Source of the DNA: Salisapilia sapeloensis
Lineage: Eukaryota > Oomycota > Peronosporomycetes > Peronosporales > Salisapiliaceae
Direction of reading: 5' to 3'
NCBI GenBank assembly: GCA_023334545.1
Contig: JAADVB010000082.1
Location: 1 to 64,000 of the forward strand
DNA: 64,000 nt
Shown here: positions 1-11,100 of the stretch, piece by piece
How the letters are laid out: each line of letters begins with the position of its first letter
How positions within the stretch are numbered: position 1 is the stretch's first letter
Notes under the pieces: generated by a model
The model's input: the letters and a program-made list of their open reading frames with translations, nothing else
Told to the model about the DNA's origin: nothing
Databases searched by the model: none
Position numbers and translations under genes: made by a program

Positions 1-599
1 TCCAAAAACAACTCGCAGCAATCAACTGGAAGATTTAACATACCGGCAACGCCGTCTACCTCTAGTTGTTTGTCGGAATGGGAAGCAAAAAGACTGGATG
101 GGCCTTCGCCGTGGAGCGTTCAAGGCAGCCAACAGCAACTTAAAATGATACTGGAACTCAAATAGTGCTGTCTGTTCACGCTCCACATACACAGATGGTG
201 GTCTCAGAACGTCTCCTGCAATCTTGGTGCGGGACCAAGACAACACACAGCAATTCGATACTTGGGCCTTGCTATATCGGACTAGTTCCGAAATGCACTT
301 CAAATCTTTGTCGTCTGTGCGGTCTCCGTCGAGCAGCTTGTGACATCATCTACCTACATGGCATGCGCCTTAGCGATATTCATGTGGACGACGACTGCCG
401 TCTTGCTTCACGAGAGGATCCCCGACCTTTGCAGGTCGAGGGGAGCCGAGTACTTTTATTATTGAAAACACGACTACCTTTGTTTGACCTGCAATCATCC
501 GTTCTAATTCCATCCTCTGCTATTCTTTTGCACATCGAAATGGTCAACTATCATAAGTATAATCATAGCTGCATTGATTTCAATAAATCTTCTCGCAAG
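1..599. other. No recognisable gene
   Basis: Both strands carry only short open frames that match nothing I know. Similarity to the P450 relic at the other end of the cluster starts only near position 600, so this stretch lies outside the duplicated block or has decayed beyond recognition. Confidence 0.4.
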
Positions 600-984
600 G
601 GCGGTCATGTTGGATCACCGACTGACCGACAGCGGAAAGCTCCAAACCACTTTTCCTGCCAAGTTTCCAGTCGTTCGTATGTACCCCATTATGTAACAGA
701 CATGCTACTGTCCGTTTTGTGTTCACCGTGCTCCATGTAGCTGCTGGCAACCACCGATGCCTTACTTGGACACAGCTCACCACGATATGGTATAAGCCAT
801 GCTTGAATTCAAATACTACTGCCATAGAGAATGCTTTGCATACATGGAGTTGAAAAGTACTCTGGCTACCAACCCCAGTGACTTAGATATTAAGATGGTG
901 GATGACCCAAAGAACGCCATGTGTGACATAGCAATGACACTTGCCATGGCTGGGAACTCAGCATGTACGGTGGAAAAACTTTAG
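600..984 (+). pseudogene. Cytochrome P450 C-terminal relic (left copy)
   Basis: The last part of a P450 is still readable on the plus strand. A segment ending in AKFPVV near 675 corresponds to the pre-heme region. After a gap that looks like an old intron comes a frame with FAYMELKSTLA and then DIKMVDDPKNAMCDIAMTLA, ending in CTVEKL and a stop at 984. The expected heme loop (FxxGxRxC) is not intact: a short run containing CHRECFAY replaces it, and an extra stretch of roughly 60 bases relative to the right-hand copy lies just before it. No helix I, ExxR or N-terminal half is visible upstream. The relic at 16787-18340 on the minus strand shares the same intron-like gap and the same terminal motif (KMVSDPK, CTVETL). 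It is almost certainly dead. Confidence 0.75.
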
Positions 985-1340
985 CCATTAAAACGATTAA
1001 AAAATGAAATTTATTGTTGTGGCTGGAAGAGTTCGAGTACTCTTGTCGGTTGTAATGCTGCAGTGTCGAGTTCGAGGTTTGTCATCTCTATCTTTAGTGA
1101 ATTGCATCAGTAGGATCGAGGAACTAGTGTATGTCGAGGACAACGCTTGAGATTTAAGCATAGGTACTGCTGAATCAGTGACTAGTGCAGAGTTTTGCTA
1201 CGAGGAATTGTTTGACGTAAGCTTCCAAGCAGTCTTTAAAAGCCGTCGAGTGACTACCAACGCGTTGGTCGTGTGCACGTAATCAGAAGCCAAGACACTC
1301 TCTTCGCACTTTTTTGGTTTGAGTACGTCAGAGTGGTCCA

Positions 1341-2946
1341 ATGCGTGGGATGTATTGGAGCGGCAAGTATGAACCTGAGGCACCGGAGATCACGTCCGAG
1401 GATGCCGCTAGGATCAAGACACTTGCGACAAGCCTGGTCCGGGATGTTTTGCGTGAATACGATGAGACTGGGACGGATGAGTTCAGTTCGAAGCGTTGGA
1501 AGATTGTTGGACGGCGCAAGACGCTCACTGCTTACAAAGAGCGCTATCCGTCTCGGGAAGCCGTTACCACAGATGAAGACTCGCAACTTTCGTCTGACTC
1601 CAGTGCCAGCACGAATCAATGGAGTCTCCCCAAAGCCATCATCGGTCTAGGCGAAGGTAATTTGATTATTAAATCTATACTCGATCGATATTCGTATGGC
1701 GTAGCATGTCATTGAGTATCCAATTACTCATAAAAATACTACTCTGGAGTACTCCATGACTATGTTCTATTTGCTGATAATTTGTGTACTATGCGTAGTG
1801 GACGGCACATTGGACGACGTGATGCTCGGCATGACTTCACCCTCGATGCAGAAGATGCTGCTCAAGAACGCCTACATGGAAGCGGATGTGGCGGACTCTA
1901 GAGTGCTGGAGACGATCGAAGCACCGACGCCTGATCGGCCTTACCATTTGCTCGCGCTTAAATGGTTTCTATATGCCCCTGGTGGCAAATTTACGAAGTT
2001 CGTAAAGCTCCGAGACCTTCTTGCCTTGGACAGCACAGGGATCATCGAACGGAAAAATGGAGAGCGCATCGGGTACCAGCTCTTCCACAGTCTCGATTTC
2101 CCAGGGTGCAGCAATGAGGACAAAGGTATTCTCCGCATGCGCTCATCGACCTGCTACCTATTCAAGCAAAAAGGCAACAAGGTTAGCGTCTACATCAAAG
2201 GCTATGTGGAAGACTTTGGGCAGCTCCTAACTACGCTTGTCCTCCGTATGATGGCCAGAATGTTTCTCGTGAGCTGGAACGCCGTGACGATCGCCAACCA
2301 TAAGAAGCTCGACTACCTCATCCACCTCCAGCATGAAGGAGGAAGCAAACGTCAGGAAGAGGATGGTACAACTCCAGGCGCGTGTGGGATCTGCTCCAAG
2401 ACCGCCGGACATACCACGAAGCTGGTGACATGTAACTTGTGTGAGACTCCTCTCTGCAGCGCATGCCGTAAGTGCGACACGCACTACCGTATAGTTCGTG
2501 GTAATAAGCTCCAGAAGTCAACTAGCACGACGTGCGGTCCGTGTATGGATAAAGTGTGCAACTACAGCGCCTTTGTCGTGGCTCGTCATGAATTGGTGGA
2601 AGAAGGTGTGGGTGAGCAATGGGGGACGGAGACCGTGTCTCGGACGAGCGAGACTAATACCGATGTTACAGCCCATCAAAGTGGCGAAAGCATCTCTTCG
2701 AGCGATTCAGTGTCCGCGGCGGACATGAGCGAATGGGAGGTCGAGTCACCTGAATTTATGAACGTTGACGACGCCGCCGACATGGAATGCTGGCGGGATC
2801 TGGCGTCGCATATGCCGGAAGATTTCAATGATACGAGCCAGATGAGGCGATCTGCCTGGCATGAGATGACGCAAAGGCGAGTCGCGGCAACCGGAAGCAA
2901 GCTAGTGCTGACTGAGTTGGAACAGAGAGCAAGTGCTACAGGATAA
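1341..2946 (+). CDS. START / FYVE-like zinc-finger protein, copy A
   Basis: Two exons, 1341-1656 and 1799-2946, joined in phase by a 142-base GT-AG intron, give 487 residues starting MRGMYWSGKY. Residues about 106-290 form a START-like lipid-binding region with the family signatures GTLDDVM, PTPDRPYHLL and VSVYIKGYVEDFG. A treble-clef finger follows with Cys pairs CGIC, CNLC, CSAC, CGPC, so eight Cys as in FYVE. The R(R/K)HHCR phosphoinositide motif is absent, so PI3P binding is doubtful. The tail is acidic and Ser-rich, ending in the family motif AWHEMTQRRVA. Compared with copies B and C, the introns after the N-terminal exon and between START and finger are missing. The closest relative in the window is copy E. 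The role is probably lipid or membrane binding; no precise function can be assigned. Confidence 0.85.
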
Positions 2947-3841
2947 GAAGCAAGCATTCGCATGTCGTCAGATAGAGACTGGTAATGCGTGTATAAACTT
3001 TGTTTCTTCCTCTCGACTTGCTGAGATCAGTTCCGTTGGCGCCAGGTTTCAGCTACAGAGTCACTGTCGAACGCAAGCGCTTGCGCAAGAGACTTCACTT
3101 CGTCGAGAGCTTGTGAACATGATCTCGAGATGAAGTTCCGGAAAGTAGAGTTCATAATGGGTATTGATGTACAGAGAAAGAGATGAACAGTTGATGCTTT
3201 GGTCTAGCTCAATGGACGCACTGCAGGTAGCACAGTACTGAGATTATTACAGACGCACATCCCGATGACGATTGACTTGAACTGAAGCATCGAAGCAGCC
3301 TAAAAGCGTGTTAACATAGAGCATTTCAGGTATGCCCATCACGTGTCGACTAAACTTACGGTAGAAGTACCTACGGTCATCCTTACTGTTTTGCAGCATT
3401 ATGCAGAAGAGACTGGATTGCATAGAGCATATTTCTTGAACAGGATGGACGGAGTGATAGGTGCTATTACAAACATAAACGTACTCTCGGGCAGTTGGCG
3501 AAGTTCCTGATAGGCATGTACAGAGATATGCTCTTTGGGTAAGGAAGAGCCTCTACACTTGTAAAAGTACTATGATAGAATAATGGCTATCTTATCGTAC
3601 GGTATAAGCATGAAAGGGTACGTAAAGACCAAACTGCCTTAGTCTTTTCCGTCACTTCTGCTTCTCTCGGACGCTTTCTGGACTGAGAGACTAGAGAAGT
3701 CTTGTGTGGATACAGAGCACATCATAGTGGCAACCCGATTCGATTTGACAACTGCTGACCACTCCCTATTGAAGAATTTCGTAGTTGACTGCGTAGTGCC
3801 AAGCCGGTGCAGTCCACAAATTTCTACGCAAGACAAACAAG
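2947..3841. other. Spacer between copies A and B, no gene seen
   Basis: No credible reading frame is present. The stretch shows patchy similarity to the reverse complement of the D-E spacer (14048-14818), which is evidence that it was duplicated along with the genes. The last 200 bases presumably hold the copy B promoter, but I see no clear initiator match. Confidence 0.5.
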
Positions 3842-5691
3842 ATGACAGTCGACCACTACAAGGCGGACACATTCGACCCGATCGAGCTCACGGAGGAGCA
3901 AAAAATCGATGTCAAGCGCATCGCACTAGGCCTCGTCCAGGACACGCTTGTCGACTACGATGAGGTACTTTAACTCTTCCTTCGTTTTATGCACCTATCC
4001 AAAGTTATCCTCAGTTCCTGGCATGACCAAGCTGCCGGATGTGGTAATATGGTTGAATGCATGATATAAATGTATTTATATCAATAGATAGAACATTATT
4101 GTCTCCTTGAGACCATTGACTCATCTTATACTTCTATTCATATGGCAATGTACTAACGCGTTCCTACCTATGGTACCAGTTCGACCGTTCTATCCCTCGA
4201 GCCTTAGATCCAAAGTATTGGAAACCCGTGCGCACCCGTGACGCACTTACCATTTATACAGAGCGCACGAACTCAGCGGCTGAAAAGTTTGGTCGACGCA
4301 ACGACGCAGGGAGTAACTCGGCTAGCGACAGTAGCGAAACCGAGTGGCAGGCTCCGCGACTACTTGTGGGCACGGGATCGGTTCCAGGCACGCTCGACGA
4401 TGTCATGTATGGAACAATGGCGCCGGATGAGGCGCAGCTGATGCAGTGTTCGGCCTTCGCGTCAGTTCGTGCAATTGACGGACAGCTTCTCACTGCGATC
4501 GAGAAACCCACACCGGACCAGCCTTACCGCAGCCTGACCCTTCAGATGACAGTGAACGAGATGATATTGCCTGCCCCCATCCGTGGCATGGTCAAGCCAC
4601 GTGACCTGGTCATCATCGTCGCGACTGGTATTCTAAAGAGAGGCGAGAATGAGCGCATTGGGTACCACTTGTACCATAGCCTAGACTTGTCGGAGGCGCC
4701 TTCTCAGGTGAACATTTCTGGCATCGTCCGCGCTCGACTCTCGCAGTCGATGATCTTCAAAGAGGTCTCGCCTGGCTCGGTAGACGTCTACATCAAGGGA
4801 TACTTTGAGCTGTTCGGCCGCGTGATGGACTCAGTCGCCAACAAAGGTATCCTCTTACTATAGAAAGCATCTCTTTCATATATACTTAAAACGTTTCTGT
4901 GTCCAGTGATGGCAAATGGGCTCTTGACAAGTCACGCCGCTCTGGAGGTAGCCTACCATAAGAAAATCTCATGGCTAGCCCAGTCGCAGCGCGAGTACGA
5001 ATTCAACAACTCGATCGTAAAGGATGATGTTCGTCGTGCAACCATTTGCGCCGAGTGCAGCAAGCGTTTCAATCCGCTACGAAAGCGATATCCGTGCTAC
5101 TTGTGTCACGATGTCTTGTGTGCGAACTGCGGTGTCAACCGTCGGAGCATCGATGTTGTCCCTCGGCTAAAGGCCGTGCGACGACAGATCAAGATGTGTC
5201 GCCGGTGCATGCTCCGAGTTTCCCAGGAAAGCACGTTTCGAGTGGCGAGGCAAGAGGTGCTCGCTGGTAGGTACGAGAACAGGGAAGGAACGACTCTCGT
5301 CTACCGGTCGGGCTTCCAATGGAGCGATGATGACGGCTCAGCCAGTATGAGTGATCGCAGCTCATGTGAAGGAGAGCTCATCGACCTGGGTAAGATGTCG
5401 CTGAGCTCGGTAGCGTCGACGCCGTTGGGTAGCTTTGTGAACCTTGCGACACCGAGCTCGACGTCGAGTGGCCGGAGCTTCAATGATCCTTCGGCTAGCA
5501 TGGGCTTCTCGGACGACGAAGAATGGGACAAGATCATTGCCGAGGCGAATCACTTGGACATTGTGGAGGGGGAGCAGATAGCCATGTCGGATGACAGCAA
5601 GCGTCAGAAGGCTTGGGTCAAGATGACGGAGAAGCGCATTGCCGCTGGCGCCCAGACTACCGTTGAGGAGGAAAAGTCCGCGAGTAAGTAG
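3842..5691 (+). CDS. START / FYVE-like zinc-finger protein, copy B
   Basis: Three exons, 3842-3964, 4180-4846 and 4907-5691, joined in phases 0 and 1, give 524 residues. The short first exon encodes MTVDHYKADTF...DYDE, a helical N-terminal segment shared by copies C and D. A START-like region (PGTLDDVMYG, PTPDQPYRSL, GSVDVYIKGYFELFG) spans about residues 90-285. The eight-Cys FYVE-like finger (CAEC, CYLC, CANC, CRRC) lies at about 305-370, again without the RRHHCR basic patch. The C-terminal tail is acidic and Ser-rich and ends with the conserved KAWVKMTEKRIA block. The nearest paralogue is copy D, in the inverted arm. The START plus finger architecture suggests a membrane-associated lipid-transfer or lipid-sensing protein; the ligand is unknown. 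Confidence 0.87.
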
Positions 5692-6176
5692 CAATGTGAA
5701 AAGTCTTTACATGTCCAGTGGTGCCAAAACATCACGTTGTTAAATCTGCATCTAGTCCTAGATCGAGACTAGTAGATTGAAAAATGAATCCGACGTTGTA
5801 TTTGTGTCTTTTATGATGAAAGGAGCTCTTCGCTTGTAGAAAACCGTCCCGCCTTCACTTAATATCGACAACTGATGCTAGAATGACAGAAGTTTCTAAC
5901 ATGATCGAGTACTCCAACTTTCCTGGCAGATAAGTATCGACCGATCTATTCCATTTTGATCGAATACGGGATAGTGAATCGCATCCGGTGGTAGCATACA
6001 GTGCCACTACTCGACGATAGACAGATACCGGATGGGAAGACCGATGTAATGGTCGGAATAAAGCATCTGGATACGATGGACTCGAACTATTTCGCTCAAA
6101 CTTGCACCGGCGACAAGGGCTTTGAGGAGGATAGATAGACCGCCCTTAGTTCGAAATTTCTCCAGGAAGTGTCAAT
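5692..6176. other. Spacer between copies B and C, no gene seen
   Basis: Both strands lack a credible reading frame. It presumably contains the 3' end of copy B and the promoter of copy C. It has no counterpart in the right arm, because the duplicated block ends inside copy B. Confidence 0.4.
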
Positions 6177-7859
6177 ATGCAGTGGACGTCGAACGCGTTT
6201 CCACCTACGGAGCTTTCGCCTCGGCAGATTGCGGACTGCAAACGAATTGCGATGGGACTTGTTTTAGATACGCTACGGGACTACGATGTGGTATGTAGCA
6301 AAGCACTTAAAAGACTTTCATTCTTGTCTTCTTGATCTAATCCTATCTAGTTTGACAAGACTGTTCCGCGGGAATTTGACAGTACGTCTTGTGGGTAGCT
6401 ATCCATGTCATCTACGTCTAACCTCAAGTCCCTTTGTAGAGGATTATTGGAAGCCTGTGCGTTCGAAGGAGAATTTGACAGTGTATCGCAAGCGCAAGCA
6501 GAAACACTTCCAAAGGCTCCAGTCGCGAGGAGTGGAGGGTGAATGGGAGAAACCTCGATTGCTCGTGGGTAACGGGACAATGAATGCGACGCTAGACGAG
6601 GTCATGCACGCGTTATGCGCTCCTGACGACGCTGCATTCATGCACCTCATAGCGTACTCGAATGTTGACATTGTCGATGGGCAGACGCTGGCCGTGATGG
6701 AGAAACCAACACCGGATCAGCCGTTTCATATGCTCAAGTTGCAGTGGATTTTAAACGTACCACCAGGTCCGCTACGGGGTGTGGTCAAGCCACGAGATCT
6801 GGTCTACATCTACGCCTCGGGTATCATCCGCCGCGACAATGATGAAGACATAGGCTACTTGCTCTCTCACTCGATTGATCTACCATCGCTTGGGAGCTTA
6901 TCATCTCGCGGCTTCATTCGCTCTCGCTTGTCCTCCTGCGCGCTATTCAAGCATACAGGCCCAAACACCGTCGACGTATATATGAAAGCATATTTTGAAG
7001 CCATGGGTAAAGTCCTCGATAGTGTTTCCATGGTAAGTTCCGACATCTATTATGCAGCTATCTCGCAGTATAATGTGTATCGTAGCTTGTCGTCGCCAAT
7101 GCACTACTATTATGCTGGAATGCAACTGAATGTGCAAATCAAAAGAAGCTGGCGTGGCTACTAAAGCAGCAAGGTGCGAATCGAAGGAGTGGAAATTTGG
7201 GCACTGCTACATACTGTACAATATGCAAGAAGACGTTTGGCGCACTTCGGAAGCGGAAAGATTGTGCAATGTGTACACTTCCGATGTGCTTGAGCTGTGG
7301 TATAACTCGAGAGCAATATGATATAGCGTCCGAACTGCGTCTTCGAAAGAAAATGGTGACACTTTGTGCCCAATGCAAGGTGGCAATTCAACATGAAAGT
7401 TCGTATAAAGTAGCGAGGGAAGAGGTCGCTGCTGGACGCTTCGCTACAGGCTCGGGAGCCAACACCGTGCCTCTCTTGGAGTCGAATGTGAGGTATAGTT
7501 ACGAAAATTCGTTACTAGAAGTTGGTACAGGCATGGATGCAACGCTATCGCTAGCAGCTTCGACAGCGCCGATGGCAATGGGGAGCTTGACAAGTCTAAC
7601 GATGTCACACGATGAGCAGACGAGTCAATCGACACCACATGGCAGTATTTCTTTATCGAGTTTACTTTTCGACGCATCCGAGCCTGGAGACGGCAGTGAT
7701 GATGAGGAATGGACTCGGGTCGTGGACGAGATCAAGCGCACATCCACTGATGAGTCAGGCGACCTGCACGATGCACAACGGCAGATCGCTTGGATCACCA
7801 TGACAAAGGAACGACTTGCACCCAAAAGCGAGCCAGAGACATCTTCGATTCCAGAGTAG
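6177..7859 (+). CDS. START / FYVE-like zinc-finger protein, copy C
   Basis: Four exons, 6177-6290, 6351-6381, 6440-7032 and 7086-7859, splice in phase to 503 residues. The N-terminal exon (MQWTSNAFPP...DYDV) matches the first exon of B and D. A tiny 31-base second exon (FDKTVPREFD) is split off by an intron that B and D lack. The START-like region has the signatures ATLDEVM, PTPDQPFHML and NTVDVYMKAYFEAMG. The eight-Cys finger has pairs CTIC, CAMC, CLSC and CAQC, without a RRHHCR motif. The tail is acidic with IAWITMTKERLA near the end. This is the most divergent of the five copies and the only one without an inverted partner, so it is probably an older tandem paralogue that stayed single. 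Confidence 0.85.
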
Positions 7860-7934
7860 ACAATGAAATAAAGTACCAGTTTCCAGCAATTATCTATCCT
7901 CCCTTCATACCGATATCGGCATCGTGGTGGAGAT

Positions 7935-7976
7935 GTAGACCCTCATGATGGATATGTAGACCCTCGTGATGGATAT
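7935..7976. repeat. 21-bp tandem duplication
   Basis: A 21-base unit starting GTAGACCCTC occurs twice back to back with a single A/G difference, in the short gap between copy C and the glycosyltransferase. It looks like recent replication slippage. It sits about 155 bases upstream of the next ATG, so it is within possible promoter range. Confidence 0.8.
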
Positions 7977-8131
7977 TTCGACCAACTCGGGCTTTGAACC
8001 CATTACGACTGTCTCACGTGGATTCTTTTCGTTGAACATCGTCCAATCGCTGAATTTTTCCACCTTGAATATCCAATCGACCGACCGTAGGGAGAGACTT
8101 CCAGTCCGATTCTCCGACCAAGCTCAGGAGG

Positions 8132-11100
8132 ATGGAGAGAAGCCGAGTACAACCGCCTGCCCCCAAGCTATCGATATGTCTACTTGCCGTCGGCTCCATT
8201 GCCGACATCCAGCCCTTCCTCTCGATTGCCATCAAGTTACAACAAGATGGACACAACGTTCGACTCGCCACGCACGATGCCCATCGTGGCCTTGTCGTCA
8301 AGCACGGTATTCCGTTCTACCCCCTCGCTGGTAGTCCAGCCGAAATGGAGGTTGCGAGGGCTCAGTCGAGTGGATATCTAACGCCCATGCCACTCGGCTC
8401 GACCGGCGCGACGTTCTATAAACCGGATAAGAGCTCCTCTAAACGTCGACGGAAGCTCGTCGACGCCATCTTACGGAGCACTTGGCCTGCCGTCTCAGCT
8501 GAAGACATTGAGACCTTGGAGCCGTTTAGAGCGCAATTAATCGTATCGTCCCCAGAGGCCTTTGGCCATATCCACGTCGCAGAAAAGCTCGGCGTACCAC
8601 TGCATCTGTTCTCGGTGCAGCCATCGGTACCGACCTCTGCCTTCCCCCACCCGATCTCGAATCGGCGGCAAGACGTAGCATCGGCTGACCAGCCGTCGAC
8701 ACTAGCGGCATCTTCCTACTCGACGATTTCAGGCAATTCCTCTCCCGAGTCACGCAAAGCGTCCAACACGGACGTCCTCGTGGGCGAATCTGCGTCTTCC
8801 TCTCGCACGAATTATTTATCGTACAAGTTCATTGACTTGCTACTATGGCAAGGTCTTCGTAGTCTAGTCAATCGATTCCGGACGGAAGAACTAGGACTAG
8901 ACGAAGTGCCGAGAGGAGACTTTGGTCGCAAGATGCTCCAAGTGCTGCAAGTCCCACAGTCATTCATGTGGAGCACGCTCCTCGCGCTACAACCGACCGA
9001 CTGGGCACCATACCAGGAAGTCGTAGGTGTCATCGCCCCCGTCGCCAAAGGAGATGATATCCTTGAAGCGTACGAAGAGCAGGCTCCAGATCAACTAGTC
9101 TCTTTCCTAGACACCCACGAACCTCCCATCCTCGTCGATTTCTCTGCTATTCATGTCAAACACCCTGAATCGACGATCAAAATGGTTGTTGATGCAGCTA
9201 CTGAAATAAATAATCTACCTCTCGTCATCTCGCTCTCGACGTCCACAAGCATAAGTGGACATCACCCAGATCACGTCTGTGTCGTCTACTTAACAGACGC
9301 CCAACGGACGTGGCTACTATCTAAAGTCTCGGGCGTCGTGCATCCAGGTCTCGGCGCAGAGTCCTGCGCATGCCTCGTGGCTGGGAAGCCAGAGTTTACC
9401 GTGCCGCTTATGGGCGATCAACCGTTCTGGGGCTGTGCCATCGCTAAAGCCGGCGCTGGCGTTACTCCCACGGCCTTCTCCAAGCTCACGGCCAAGAGGC
9501 TCGCACAAGCATTCGATCGTCTAACGAGCTCGACGATCCAAGCCACGGCCGAAGCTCTATCCGATGAGCTTCAGATGGAAGGATCCATCCATCACGCCGT
9601 CAAGAGCGTGTACCACCACCTCCCTCTCGATCGCATGTATTGCGACAATGGCTGTCGACGTGTAGCGACGCGATGGAGTCCGAACGATAAGCGTAAGCTG
9701 TGCGATACATGTGAGGAGACGGAAGCCACACGTAAGGGACGTAGGAGACAGGACGTCCAGCCGTGTCGCTACGTGGACTACGCTTCTCCTACCTCTGTCA
9801 CGTCGACGTGGAAAGGTGTCGCTGTGGGTACAGGAGCACTCTTCCAGGAGATCGGAGGAGGCGTCAAAGACCTCGTGATGATGCCAGCGCATGGGTATCG
9901 CGATGAAGGTCTTAAAGGCGCAACGTCTGGACTTGTCAAAGGTGTCGGCGAGTTCTTCAAGCGTCCGGTCAAAGGCGTCGCGATCATGAAAGGGAGCATC
10001 GAGTCCGGCCATCGCGCAGGGAAGAACAAGTCGGCCGTCGTGGTGGTAAAGGAAGAGAAGAAGAAACTCACGTCCAAGAACGCAGCGAGACGTAGCGACA
10101 GTAGCGACGATCTCATGTTCACTAGCATCGACCCAGCACCTTCGAGTAAACAGCGCGAAGCCATGCAAATGACCTACTTGTCTCTCCTCACAGGCGAAAG
10201 CAGTCAGGAGCAGTCGCGTGGCTTCCAATCCGTCTACGCCATGGGATCATACGCCGAGTCCGAGTCCGAGTCTTCCGTCTCGGAAAAGAGCTTCTTCGAT
10301 CCGGACGTTGCGCCACACATGAGCATCTGCATGATCGCCACGGGCGGGTGGGAAGAGAACGTCCAACAGTTTGTAGCAGTAGGTAAACGATTGCAGCAAG
10401 ACGGCCATCGCGTTCGAGTAGCGGCGCATGGAGACTGTCGATATCAAGTATTGAAAGCTGGCCTTGAGTTCTATCCGTTGGGTGGAGGCGCCAACACGAT
10501 CTTTGAGTTTGCTTACTACGTTGGTCTGAAGCGACTGCGGAAGAACCGCGTCGGATCTTCCAGCGGGCCAGAGCTCTTGAAAGGAACGCAGTACCACGAC
10601 CTGGCGTCCATGAAGGCTTTGATCGAGTCACTCTGGCCGGCATGCGTCGCGCCAGACCCGCTCGACCCGACGCAGCCGTTCATGGCCGACGCAATCATCA
10701 GTCATCCGCTCCTATACGGCCAGACACTCGTCGCGGAACGTCTCGGTGTCCCTATGCACTGCATGGGTGGCTTTCCCTTGACACGCACGAAAGCCTTCCC
10801 GCACCTCATGAGCTCCGACCTGCCGCAGACCAAGCTCTATGCGAACAGCAAGTCGTATGCCGAGACGTATGACTTGATGAACGAGATGGCGTTGGGTGAA
10901 ATCATCCCGCTCCTCGATAGTTTCCGCCAGAGTCTGTCGCTCCAAGGTCGGTGCAACTATGACCATTTGCTCGACAAGTGGAATGTCCCGCATTCGTACT
11001 TGTATCCAGAGGTGTTACTACCTCCTCCGAGCGACTGGGATGAGAATATCGTCGTCGCGGGGTATGCCGACCTGCCGGAGACGATTGAAGCGGATGAGGA

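Larger units (their letters stand above)
600..5580 (+). repeat. Left arm of inverted segmental duplication
   Basis: In order, this arm carries a P450 relic, START/FYVE-like gene A, a spacer, and START/FYVE-like gene B. The same four items occur in reverse orientation at about 12330-17110 (D pairs with B, E with A, plus P450 relic). Spacer similarity supports duplication of the whole block: near 3080 this arm has TTGCGCAAGA followed by a GAGCTTGTGA-like run, and the reverse complement around 14640-14675 has TTGCGCAAGA followed by GAGCGCTTGTGACC. The arms have diverged by indels and substitutions, so the event is not recent. Boundaries are approximate. Confidence 0.75.

Noticed and set aside
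1756-1800. Apparent hydrophobic signal-anchor MTMFYLLIICVLCVVDG at the start of the second exon of copies A and E
   Set aside because: The segment is the pyrimidine-rich 3' end of an intron that ends in TAG. Splicing to the upstream exon restores the family alignment (GLGE-VDGTLDDVM), so it is not a signal peptide.
9557-10228. Minus-strand open frame of about 223 residues within the glycosyltransferase gene
   Set aside because: Antisense shadow; the plus-strand protein is continuous and has motif support on both sides.
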